Origin: Mantis religiosa
Taxonomy: Eukaryota; Arthropoda; Insecta; Mantodea; Mantidae
NCBI GenBank assembly: GCA_030765055.1
Contig: CM060955.1
Coordinates: 103,836,201 to 103,900,200 of the forward strand
Direction: 5' to 3'
Length of the DNA: 64,000 nucleotides
The position numbers and the translations under genes were made by a program. Every line of letters begins with the position of its first letter. Position 1 is the stretch's first letter. The notes below the pieces were generated by a model. The model did no database searches. It saw only the letters and a program-made list of their open reading frames with translations, and was not told where the DNA came from. This document shows positions 1 through 9,831 of the stretch, piece by piece.

Positions 1-150
1 ACAGTTTTGCAAGAGATTATTGCGAGGTTCCAAAGTTAATTTCAAGTTTTAAAATTTAAAATGTTTTACTCTTATAACACGAAATACTACCAGATTAATA
101 GTTTGGTTTTATTTTTGCTATCAGAATACACATCGATTGTAGTTTTGATA

Positions 151-1132
151 CAGTGCAATCCATAAAATCCTGAACCACTTCTACATGTCATAAATTTTGA
201 ACCAATAATAGGACGCTCGTGCAACTTTGGGATAATATAATTCACAATCGGGAGATTACACTATAATATTTACATCTCAGAGAATATGTTAGAAGTGTCC
301 CTCACCAGCATCTATACATGTTTGCACTCGTCTCACAATATTCTCTGAAGTAGAGAGTGTCCTCGTCAATGTTACTTATTTCGGTTCCAATGAATTCCTT
401 GAGAAAATTTTCTGTGGCCTATTCTTCTATACTCTATTTTTAGATACTCCCACAAGAAAATATCCGATGAGGTTAGGTCAGGGAATCTGGGGGGCCACAG
501 ACCTTTTGAGATTATTCTATTATCAAAGAAACTGCTCACAAGTTCCATGGTCTCATTAGATGTATGACACGTTGCTCCATCTTGCTGGAAATAACCTTCT
601 CTCAATTCTATATCATCCAGCTGCTCCACAAATGTCTTAAAAATATCCATACTGTATGCCCACGACAAGAAGGCTACAGGGGTTTATGAAGGGCAGAGCA
701 GCTTGAACAGTTTATGTGCTCCAGTAACGGATCTGTTTAAAATGAGAGTGCATATGAGTCACCCATGCTGCCAACGTTTATTGCAGTAAATGTAGCGATA
801 GGTGAATTATGTGATAACACTTGTGTATTTTAAACTAACCTGCCATCCTTTTCATACTCGGAAGGGGAGCATATACACCGTGCGGGCAGCAAAAGTGATT
901 ACGATACACATTTCTCTAGCTTGCCTCTTGTCTTGGGCAAACAGTATAAACTTCAGTGTCTACAATCGTATCAAAAAATGGGACCAACGATCCTGAAAGC
1001 TGACAGCAATTGTCAGTGTTGTGAATTCTCCCAGAGCCACTGAGATCATTGAAACCAATTTCTACATTATACGAGCTTTCAGAGGAAAACTATAGCCTAT
1101 CGACATGGTTCAGGTTTATATGGATCACACTA
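151..1132 (-). mobile_element. TIR-bounded Tc1/mariner-like DDE element
   Basis: Terminal inverted repeats of about 29 bp bound this unit: the left end (149-177) read in reverse matches the right end (1106-1134) at about 24 of 29 positions, and both ends abut TA, the Tc1/mariner target. The right TIR contains TGGATCACACTATA. The only transposase remains are on the minus strand (283-668). At about 980 bp it is shorter than a usual full element and the N-terminal coding half is not recognisable, so it is a defective copy. A second end of the same family lies at 40660-40763. Confidence 0.75.
283..668 (-). pseudogene. DDE transposase C-terminal remnant (Tc1/mariner superfamily)
   Basis: The main open frame (372-668) reads as the C-terminal half of a cut-and-paste transposase. 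QQDGATCHTS carries the second catalytic Asp, and PPRFPDLTSSDIFLWEYLK carries the third, with 38 residues between the two. The reading continues below 372 in another frame (EFIGTEISNIDEDTLYF, then VQTCIDAGEGHF), which resembles the usual tail of this family, so there is a frameshift near 372. The first catalytic Asp and the DNA-binding N-terminus are absent. It sits inside a TIR pair and cannot encode a working enzyme. Confidence 0.8.
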
Positions 1133-1168
1133 TATTTTTAATATGTTATAAATCAGAATTGATATCTA

Positions 1169-2053
1169 TGAGATCTGTTTAATAAAGAATGATCAGATTC
1201 TTTTTTTATAAGGTACCTTCACTGGTCCTCATTATTTTGATGGCCCTTCTCAATATAGTCTGCCCTGAATGCGATGCACTTTTCCCAGCATTTCTGCCAG
1301 TCTTCGAAGACATGCTGGAAATCATTTTTGAGAGAAACTTCAAAATCGCCTCCGCAGCCTTCATCACTGCTTCTGATGATGGATAATGCCTCCCGCGAAG
1401 GCGTTTCTTCGAGTTAGGGAATAGAGAAAAGTCTCATGGAGCTAAATCCATACCATAGGGAGGGTGAGGGATGCACTTCTCGTTGATTTTTGCAAGATAT
1501 TCATTAATAACATTGGCAATATGCGACCGCGCATTATCGTGGTGCAGCATCCAGCCTGCTTCACGGAAATGTGGTCTTTTGTGCCTGATATGGCCTTGCA
1601 ATGTTTTCAGGACATCCCTGTAGTATTGTCCAGTTACTGATGTGTGTGCAGGTAAAACATGCTGATAAATCATTCCATGAATATGAAAGAATGAGATGAC
1701 TAACTTTCCCAGCAAAAGCAAACACTGTTGCTTTTTGGGGGTTTTGTGATGAAGAAGATTTCCACACTGAGTTTTGCTGTTTGCTCTCAGAATCAAAATG
1801 ATGAAGCCAAGTTTCATCAGCAGTGATTACGTCTGAAAGAAACTCCTGATCTTCCTCTAACATCAACTTCAACTGCATGTTACCCCCATTGCAACGGTAG
1901 GCGATACTGAACATTTGTGAATTTGCCTGGTTCTCACAGGTGGGAACCAAGTTTACCAACAATGAAACTACTCCGGTGTGTTTGTTTCACATTAAGCTAA
2001 CAGAATATAATAAGATTGAATAGTTATGATCATTCTTTATTGAACAGTCTTCG
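1169..2053 (-). mobile_element. Mariner element, internally deleted copy A
   Basis: Both ends carry the mariner TIR seen in three other copies here (consensus start CGAGGGCTGTTCAATAAAG) and are flanked by TA at 1167-1168 and 2054-2055. The 885 bp length is about 400 bp below a full mariner. The missing part is the N-terminal coding region, with the same join as in copies B and C. The direction is minus. Confidence 0.85.
1189..1962 (-). pseudogene. Mariner transposase pseudogene (copy A)
   Basis: Reading on the minus strand gives EEDQEFLSDVITADETWLHH (first catalytic Asp), LHHDNARSHIANVI (second) and a PYGMDLAP stretch leading to the third. These are mariner D,D34D landmarks. The coding is split across at least two frames (1561-1962 and 1434-1817) and a stop interrupts the stretch just before the third Asp. 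The leader reads straight from untranslated mariner 5' sequence (NLVPTCENQANS...) into catalytic-domain sequence, so the helix-turn-helix domain is deleted. It is non-functional. Confidence 0.85.
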
Positions 2054-2055
2054 TA

Positions 2056-3334
2056 TACAGAAATTGTTTCAAGAAGAATAAATAGCAAGTGAAATGTGTT
2101 GCCTTCTCTTCTGGTTTACGAATTACGGAAATATGGAAATGCTTTTCAGAATAAACAGGACTTTACAAGTTGTTTTAATATCTATATGTAATTTACTACG
2201 AAAATATCGTATCTATCTATAGTTCTAATGAAAATTGTTAGTCATTTTTGGCAACATAAAAAATAATGAAAAGTAATATAATTTACTAATTTCTCAGCAT
2301 TTCCAAAATGTGTGTTTTAGGTAAAATGTCAGAATTGCAATACAATAGTTCCTCCATTTAGTATAGAGAAAATAGTTATTCAGTTAATTTCAAACAACTT
2401 TGTGACGTTGGTTAAGTTTTCCAAACTGTCACATCACTAATAATTCCGTTCTAAAACACCAAAATACTGACTCACTTCGCGAGCATTATTCTTTATAAGG
2501 CGATGAGAACATTCCATAACTTTCTAGAATTTGAAACATCTAAAAGATCCCAGTTCTCTATTGATAACGTTTATTGTATTTATGCTACGTGAGCGTGTGC
2601 CTTAATCTGCTTTGCCATAACAGCCGCTACACTGTATTGAAGTTTCAATATCAACAAGTTATATTTATGCAGTGTACTTAAATACTAGGGAGTGTAAATA
2701 TAGTATATTTTCAGCACGTGATTTATACTTTTAAATGATTTAATTATACAGTAGTAAAATGTTTTAATGTCTCATTTCTAGGTTATGTCAGACAAAATTA
2801 GCATTGTAGTCGCGTAGGGAGGTTTCTAATCATATATTGTGATGCCTTGTATGGCCTAACCGTTGGGGAGACTTGTCGCTAAGCAACAGAGCACAAAAAC
2901 GATTCGCATGGCACACAGTTATCACCCTAGTTAGTTTAAGGTTCACGTAGCACACAATATGAAGCAGTCCAGTGAACAGAGATCAGATGTAAGTTCAGCA
3001 CGAAACGCTTCTGCCTGGAAAATTATTGCAAAGGAACCGAGCAGTAACGGCCTAACTCCATGCCACCGCTTTATGATCTTATAGGCACGTAAACTTGTGA
3101 AGGGGGCAGGGGAAGAATCAGATGGCAGAAATAATATAACCTCACAGTGATAGTATTAGTGTAAACAAAAACACAGAAAGGTAATTGGGAAAATTCTAAT
3201 AGTCATAAATGAGGAGCTTGCTTTAAGACTTATACAAATCAGCAATAGTTATTATTGTTCTACTTCCATAATTTAAATGAATTCTAACTTCAAAGCATTT
3301 GAGCAATAAGAAAGCTTTGTTCTCTATGTAAAAA
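2056..3334. other. No recognised feature
   Basis: AT-rich sequence with no open frame of interest and no repeat that I could match elsewhere in the window. Confidence 0.5.
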
Positions 3335-3336
3335 TA

Positions 3337-4637
3337 GGGTAGAGTGGGGTTAATTCCGCTCATTTCAAATTAATGGTGTTATAAAACAAATAAAAAGCAA
3401 TTTTTATGTTAAACATATAACAGAACAGTCTTTATTAATCTCTTAAAGCGTACAGATGTTCTAAACAGACTTATTTTACGTGCTATGGTTGTGATCAAAT
3501 AAAAAAGCGAATTTTACACAGAAAGGAAATCTCAGAGTTGAACGGGGCTATTCCGCCCGGTTCTGGGGCTATTACCGCTCACAGTACTTTTGCATTTTAA
3601 TTAAATGCATTTGCCACAAAAGAAGTTTTTCTTACCAAGGGCACCAACGCACACTTCCTGAAACCCATACTCCACATTTCTGGCATTTGATCCAGTCTCA
3701 TTTGGTTGCTGATTTCGGAAAATAAAACGTTAACCCACAAAATACACATGGTGCCTCTTTCTCATCACTGTATTCTATTTGGACTGGAACCAAGTCATCA
3801 CTTGACTCACTATTCCCACAATTTCGTTTTACAATAGGTCTACGCTTTTCTTTATTTTGGCTCCGGTGTACATCCAAAGCCTCTTGCTGACAAGTATTTT
3901 AACCTGGAAACTTAATCTTTTTCCTCCTCCAAAACTGAACACTGTAGGATGACCAACTGATTTGTACACTCCTCCTCCTAATGCCTCTTGACGTTCACGA
4001 TCCCTGAGTGTAGAGTAAGGCACTCTGAAAAGGCCCGCTGCTCCTCTCATACATCGCCGTTTAATATGCTCGTAACAGCACGAGCAATGCCGTCCTCGTA
4101 CAGTTTCGTTCCAGCTTCCCTTGTTTATATGTGTGTGCCATCTGAAACGATCAAATACAATTCAGTAAGAGTTGAATAAGAAATAATTAGGTTAAAAGTG
4201 TACAAAAACCTATATTATAACTGGGCGAGAATAACCCCTCTTTGCTTGGGCGGAATAGTCCCAAATGTTGAACTTTTAAAATTGCGCACCATGTGAGAGC
4301 TATGATAAATGAAACGTGCCCCTGATGTGCATACACGTAACCCAAACTGTAACATACACTGACACTGATTTTTAATCAAATAGCTGTCTATCTAAGTTAC
4401 AAACGGTATTCATTATTCCAGGCAAAAAAGCAACATAAGTTACTTGTAATTTTCTTCTGTTAATACTATTAAAACAGCAGCTTAAAACCTCAAGTAAGTT
4501 CATAGAAACGTCGCCCAAACACCAAGCTTGACAATGAACTGGCAGGTAAGTCATCGCTGCCTATGATTGTTGGGCAGTAAACCAATTTGCTTATTTCAGG
4601 CGGAATAGCCCCGTGAGCGGAATAGCCCCGTCCTACC
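3337..4637. mobile_element. TIR element with iterated subterminal motifs
   Basis: The two ends are inverted copies: left GGGTAGAGTGGGGTTAATTC (3337 on) against right, in reverse, GGTAGGACGGGGCTATTC, both continuing into CGCTCA and both next to TA. The motif GGGGCTATTCCGCYC recurs in one orientation near the left end (about 3347, 3544, 3565) and in the opposite orientation towards the right end (about 4223 degenerate, 4248, 4599, 4616). This symmetry suggests transposase-binding sites. A psq-type helix-turn-helix fragment lies inside. The superfamily is probably pogo/CENP-B-like, inferred from that fragment and the TA target. Confidence 0.65.
3829..4050 (-). pseudogene. Psq/CENP-B-type HTH transposase fragment
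   Basis: The 73-codon frame contains MRGAAGLFRVPYSTLRDR, the pattern of a Pipsqueak/CENP-B helix-turn-helix (A-A-x-x-F-x-V-P-x-S-T-L-R-D-R). GGGVYKSVGHPTVFSFGGGK follows, resembling the G-R-P-x-V-L/F linker that follows this domain in pogo-like transposases. No DDE catalytic segment can be seen in the remaining 1 kb of the host element. It is a degenerate DNA-binding remnant, and the family call rests on this short motif alone. Confidence 0.5.
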
Positions 4638-4639
4638 TA

Positions 4640-5654
4640 TAGTCTTTTGCATTCATATGGCTTTCTGAATAACTATTTCAAAAATTATTTGTACAAACTA
4701 TTATTGAAAAGGTTAATTCTTACACCTTTTTCTTTGTACTCGAGATATACTTTCATTGCTCTCCTTACACATTTATCTATAGATATCAGGGTACAATAGA
4801 CTAAAGCACTAATTACATCTAAATAAACATTTGAAATTCAAAATCAAAATACGCGACATGGGAAAGGATTTATCTGAGATAATCCTGTGCTTCAGCCAGA
4901 TCTACACTTTTCAGGGGGTAAGAAATGTTTCCAATTGTTGCGGTTTACCAGCTATTCAAAAGTGATTCAGAATTAGATTATTTCAAAGGCTATTCTTAGG
5001 AATTGAAAAATACACACTTTATTACTGTTGCAAATATCTAAAACCTGTATAATTTCAATCAAAATATTTAAGAATATTTTTGATAAAATAATAATTCATG
5101 AATTAAACCCTCCATTCAATGACATTGTGTAGGTAGATTTTCTTGAAAATGAACTTATAATAATTATTCTTGGAAACTTCTAAACCTAAATGCCAACTTT
5201 CGTATTTAAAATGATTTGGGTAAATGTCATTCACAGAAACAAGGCCAGACAAATGCACCCATTGACCTTTTTCTAAAAGTCTAACGTGATGCATTATATG
5301 ACTTTCTCTGCACTGTACAAACTACCCTCACAAACGCTTATTCCTCCATATTACTCTTCATAAGTTAGATAACTACTTCAGAAATTACTTTACTATTTAT
5401 ATTCTTGTGTATATAATACGAATATGGGAATATAATATACTATAAACTGCAATCAAATGTCTTAAAAGCTGGTTTTTGATGGCTAAAATATAATAAAAGG
5501 TAGTAACGTATTCTTAGTTGAGAAATGTAACAGTATTGGTAAATTAGATAAAAAATAACGAGGTATACCTTAAAATAGCTTCCGAGAAAGGGTTTATTAG
5601 ATAATGATGCACCTTTTTGTAATAAGGTTTACCTCTTAGGCTTAAAAATTATGA
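4640..5654. other. No recognised feature
   Basis: AT-rich anonymous sequence; only short chance open frames on both strands. Confidence 0.5.
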
Positions 5655-5883
5655 GCCCACCTCGGTAGCGTGGGGGTAGCGTGTCTGCCTCACGTTCAAG
5701 AGGTCCCGAGTTGGAATCTCGGTCAGGGCGAGTTACCTGGATAAGGCTTTTCCGGGGTTTTCCCTTATCCTGAAAGACGAATGTCGGGTAACTATAAGCT
5801 CTATGGACCCTGGGCTCATTTTAGCATCATTTCTACCATTCCATTCATCATCCGATATGACTTAACGTTGGAGGACGAAAATT
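5655..5883 (+). mobile_element. tRNA-derived SINE, family S1 (full length)
   Basis: The tRNA-like head holds an A-box region (GGTAGCGTGGGGGTAGCG) and a B-box (CGAGTTGGAATC, consensus GAGTTCGAATC). A body with CCTGGATAAGG and CTTATCCTGAAAGACGAATG follows, and it ends GTTGGAGGACG. The head most resembles tRNA-Gly or tRNA-Val. At least six other clear copies lie in this window. The flanking AAAATTA on both sides may be a target duplication. Confidence 0.85.
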
Positions 5884-5965
5884 ACACACATCCTTGAAAG
5901 TTATGAAAAAAACACTCAGCATGAATAGAATTTCTGAGAATATACACCAAAAATTCAAAATATAC

Positions 5966-6209
5966 CAGGTGGCTCAACTACCCCGTCTTTCCCTTCATGC
6001 TTTTGAACACTTCAGATTGAAACGGGGCAGCTCCAGTTAAAGGAACGGCAGTGCGTGAGCGGACTGGGTTCTGCTGTTCCCGGCATTGAAGTAGTTCGCT
6101 CACACCATTTCTGTGCGTTTAACTGGAACTTCCCCGTTACGTTCAGCAATTGTTTTAACGCACAAAGGGGTATCTGCTTACATGAAAGACGGGGCAGTTG
6201 GCTCACCTG
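5966..6209. mobile_element. 244 bp foldback/MITE-like inverted repeat
   Basis: The two halves are imperfect reverse complements: the left start CAGGTGGCTCAACTACCCCG pairs with the right end read in reverse, CAGGTGAGCCAACTGCCCCG. Pairing continues inward to GTGAGCG...CGCTCAC around the centre. Open frames on both strands (6012-6206 and 6055-6240) are mirror artefacts of this palindrome. No coding content is recognised. Confidence 0.65.
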
Positions 6210-6215
6210 TTTTTT

Positions 6216-6255
6216 TGTAATTTACGTCCTCCAAATTTAGTCATATCGGACGAGA
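6216..6255 (-). mobile_element. SINE S1, 3' tail fragment
   Basis: Only the last 30-40 bp of the S1 consensus is present (on the minus strand TCCGATATGAC... to GGACGTAAATTAC followed by A residues). It lies opposite in orientation to the copy at 5655, and the foldback element lies between them. Confidence 0.65.
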
Positions 6256-7425
6256 TCACCTGGTATGTGCATTTCATTTGGTAGGAAAATATTTTCAACG
6301 TATGGTATGTTAATCAAAATCAAAGTCATGTTTGTGAAAATTATGATATTAGAAGAAAATTTACCATGAAAAGGGTGGCTTAAGGAGAGTGTACTTGAAA
6401 ATCTTCGTGCCACATGCTTGAACGATTTTGAACTTAAACACGACATTTTTAATTTAACCTTCTTGTTCTTGAGTTATTCTGTTAACACCTACACACATAC
6501 ACACCTAAATCTTAAATCTTCCTTTTGGGGTTCACAGAGTCTAAAAATGTGCATTTATGATGAAACCTTGGTATCATTTTTTTTGGGTAGAATGCAATTT
6601 TACTGTTTGTATCGTGCAGAACTAAATGTTTTCTTTTTCAGGGGTTTCAAAACATGTATTTGTTATGAAATATCAACATCAATCTCTGTGTACAACACAA
6701 TACTTTCTTTTATGTTATTGGTAAATGGTAGATAAAGTAACATGTGATTATTTTGTAACCAGTGTTTCCTTTTATTTACAAACCTATTCCTGTAGTATGC
6801 TACGCGTTGTTTTGTTTCCCAGAGCGCAGCTTGTTCGCTAAAAGGGTAGTGAAACGTATTTAAATTAATGACGAACTATCTGGAAGAGCCGTTTGTACCT
6901 CTGTAAAGTTGCACGGTACAGCTAGAAATCTTACGGTGCTGTGAATCTGCCCCCTGGATATCCTTCCTAGGGCAACTTGTATAATTGGACTTGATGACGC
7001 AAGCAAACGGTGGTGACGCTGTTTGTCACAGAGACAGACTGATATCCTCAAACTGCTACTTTGACACGTCCACCACTGTGATTACGTGAAATCCATCTGT
7101 CGCAATAGCTTAGAGAACCGGCGACAAAAAACAGACAGCTAGAATTTACAACCTCGCACATTCCTCTGTTAATTTATATGTATACAACCAAAACCTGGAT
7201 TCTCGCTTCTTTTATTAGCATTTCATGGCGGTTTTATATACTACTTCTATTATTATTTTATTACTGTATTACCAACTTACTGTAAACAGAGGTAGTCATA
7301 TATTTCGTTGCTGCCCCCACCCCCTAAATAAAGACATCGAAAGTAGCCAGATATTTTCCAGACTTTTACGGATACGTTTCCTTCAACAGTGTATTGCTAA
7401 ACGTTAGCTTTTAAATACCAAACTA
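6256..7425. other. No recognised feature
   Basis: Short open frames with no protein-family resemblance; no repeat recognised. Confidence 0.5.
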
Positions 7426-7560
7426 TTAGTAGGATGGCCAATAAACTCAGGATAAGGGAAATCACCAAAAAAGCCTCATTCAGATTCGAACTCGGGACTT
7501 TTTCAGTGTAAGGTGGACTTGCTAACCGTATGCTGCAGAGTCGGGGAGATGAGCGTTAAG
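7426..7560 (-). mobile_element. tRNA-derived SINE-like remnant
   Basis: The minus strand shows a B-box, GTCCCGAGTTCGAATCTG, an A-box-like GCATACGGTTAGCAAG about 40 bp upstream, and then TTTGGTGATTTCCCTTATCC. This is the tRNA-head-plus-tail layout of a SINE. The sequence is too diverged to place in family S1 with certainty. Confidence 0.45.
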
Positions 7561-8050
7561 CACCATTAAAAGAAGAAAAAATGAAACAAAGTTGCATAAC
7601 AAACAAAAACACTTGAACTATATTTTTGCATCACCAGTCATTCATTCAGAATTGAGAATAATTCACATTTTACTCACAAAAAGTAGAGATAAAAGGTATT
7701 CACTTTGGAATACAAGCTTTTGAAATGTATAGTAATGGAAAGATTAAAGACATCTTTAAAAATCTAACACCAAAGAACAATGTAAAAGTGGGGCAGGTTG
7801 TGGTGTGGATTATTTTCTTGAAAGCATCTCGTATTTTGCATATGCTGAAATTAAATGTCATGTTGGATATGAAAACGACATTTCGTTTTGGAGGTTTACT
7901 TTACATGCCACACAGGCACTTTTTTTTCTAAAAATGTTTATTTGTGGGGATCCGAGAGGCGTTTGACATACACTTACTGTTGAATTTGATGTAGAATTTT
8001 TGAAGTGGAATTCAATATTTCGGCTACCTGTTATATGCATGTAGCAGCTA
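7561..8050. other. No recognised feature
   Basis: One short chance frame (7725-7931); nothing else identified. Confidence 0.45.
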
Positions 8051-8054
8051 AACA

Positions 8055-8350
8055 TAAATGAATGAATGAATTAATGAGTTAATGAATGAAGAAATGAGGG
8101 AATGAAGGAATGAAGGCATGAAGGGATGAAGGAATGAAGGAATAAAGGGATGAAGGAATGAAGGAATGAAGGCATGAAGGGATGAAGGAATGAAGGGATG
8201 AACGGATGAAGGAATGAAGGAATGAAGGCATGGAGGAATGAAGGAATGAAGAAATGAAGGAATGAAGGAATGAAGGAATGAAGTAATGAAGGAATGAAGC
8301 AACGAATGAACAAACGAATGAATGAATCAATGAATCAATCAATGAATGCA
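8055..8350. repeat. Degenerate tetranucleotide satellite (GAAT/GAAG type)
   Basis: About 300 bp built from variants of AATGAAGG and AATGAATG. Because the period of the variants is mostly four with few stop codons, three overlapping minus-strand frames stay open (Ser-Phe-Leu-His-Ser-Phe-Ile-Pro runs). These are artefacts, not proteins. Confidence 0.9.
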
Positions 8351-8756
8351 TCAATCAGTCAATATCTATATATATAATGGCTTCTTTAACCCTCGCATGG
8401 TATCAGCTCTGGAAAATCATATATGTCTGGGGTCTTTTTAACCCCAAAGTGATTGCAGCAACTATGTGGCGATAAAGTGTAAAATATTTCCACATAAATA
8501 ATGTCTTTATTTTGAGAACAAAGCACATCTTTTAAATTAAAACTCCATTGTTGTAAGCTATATAAGTTATCTACTTTCCAAGTTTGAAATATGAAAACTT
8601 AATATGTTTTAGTTCCAGAAAATATATATTATACTATTTTAACACAAAATGTTCATTTACCTCACATTATATAAAATAATACTGTAATTCTTATTATTAT
8701 GTGCATTATCATTTTATAAAAAATCCTATTATAAATAAACGTCTACTCATTTTTTT

Positions 8757-8935
8757 TAGCTATATTCTTATTTAAACGACGTTCTTTACAACTTATATTT
8801 CTGTTTTTTTAGCTATATTCTATTTATACCTTCTTCTTTACAACTTTTATTTCTGTTTTTAGCTATATTCTTATTTAAACGTCGTTCTTTACAACTTTTA
8901 TTTCTGTTTTTTGCTATATTCTTACTTTCTCCACT
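8757..8935. repeat. Tandem repeat, about 52 bp unit, 3.4 copies
   Basis: Unit AGCTATATTCTTATTTAAAC then GACGTTCTTTACAACTTATA, ending in CTGTTTTTT. Starts lie at about 8758, 8811, 8861 and 8912. It sits inside the piggyBac-like element, on the 3' side of its transposase remnant. Confidence 0.75.
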
Positions 8936-8989
8936 TGAAATGACGAACACTCATTGCACACTCACTTATTCTTGCATACTCTTAGCAGA

Positions 8990-9460
8990 TAAACTTGTGA
9001 TACTCATAACATTGTTTCTTCTCTTTCTTGTCCTTTGAACTTGGGCAGGAGTCACATCTTTTTCATTTCAGATTTGGAACATCTGCATCCTGATCCTTGT
9101 TGGTTGTATTTAGAAGATCCTTGAAATCAGCTTGAGTTAGTGTTGAATAAGAACTTTGTGTTCTGCCCTGGGGGGAATGAATTAATCTCTCAATTTGTGG
9201 TCGGACTAGCTCTTTTCCCAGAATTTTTAACTATCATATGATGTAAAAATTTACAGCGCAGGGCGTAAGCATTGAGGTCAAATATATCAAGAAGTAGAGC
9301 AAGTGACCACCTTCTTTTTCCACGTTTCACCAAACAGTGCCTAGCCATCTTATCAAAAGTTTCAACACATGACTTTGTTGAACTGTAGGACATTATCACT
9401 TTAGATCTTGTTAATTTTTTCACGTCTTTTTTCACGTCTAACTTCCACAAAACGCAACTG
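8990..9460 (-). pseudogene. piggyBac transposase C-terminal remnant
   Basis: The frame 9190-9450 contains SKVIMSYSSTKSCVETFDKM and ARHCLVKRGKRRWSLALLL, matching the conserved piggyBac segment with V-x-T-x-D (third catalytic Asp region) and K-R-x-x-R-R-W. Further along the minus strand, near 9000-9060, RCDSCPSSKDKKEKKQCYEY resembles the C-terminal cysteine-rich DNA-binding domain. A stop precedes that segment and the upstream two thirds of the protein are missing or unreadable. It is non-functional. Confidence 0.8.
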
Positions 9461-9831
9461 ATAACTGTGTTTGATTTTTATAATAATTTGTTACAATAAT
9501 GCATGTGTATGTTTTGACTGCGAATTTGTAACAACAATTGACATACAAATGACGGTTCAGAGGGTGTATATTTGCCAAGTTTTAATTATTGTAGTACATC
9601 TTTAGTATAAAATTGGAAAATCACATAATATATACCTGGGGTATTTTCTGACCCTGTCATAAAAAATTGAAAATTCTCTGCTACCGACCGTCAAATTACA
9701 ATAAATATTTCCACCATTTATAATAAAAAGTACGCAAGAAGCTTAAGTCTACATTCACGTTAAAAGTGTTTCTACGTAGTTAAAGCAGCCTTGGGTGTCT
9801 ATAAAGAACTCAGACACCAAGCAAGGGTTAA

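Larger units (their letters stand above)
8390..9827 (-). mobile_element. piggyBac-like element with TTAA ends
   Basis: TTAA lies at 8386-8389 and 9828-9831. The interior begins CCCTCGCATGGTATC and ends in reverse as CCCTTGCTTGGTGTC, a 15 bp TIR with 12 matches. TTAA followed by CCCT is the piggyBac signature. The subterminal motif GGAAAATCATATA...CTGGGGTC...ACCCC occurs near both ends as a direct repeat (8411-8445, 9615-9655). The 1.44 kb length and broken coding mark it as defective. Confidence 0.85.

Noticed and set aside
1189..1386. 65-codon plus-strand frame, and its equivalent at 21262-21459 (minus)
   Set aside because: Antisense shadows of the mariner C-terminal region.
5655..5730. Possible tRNA-Gly or tRNA-Val gene
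   Set aside because: Head of a SINE present in many copies; the acceptor stem is not complementary.
8048..8354. Three overlapping 80-91 codon frames (Phe-Leu-His-Ser repeats)
   Set aside because: Produced by the tetranucleotide satellite; composition is periodic and no homologue is plausible.
8757..8935. Possible CRISPR-like or regulatory array
   Set aside because: Head-to-tail 52 bp repeats with no spacers, inside a piggyBac-like element of a eukaryotic genome.
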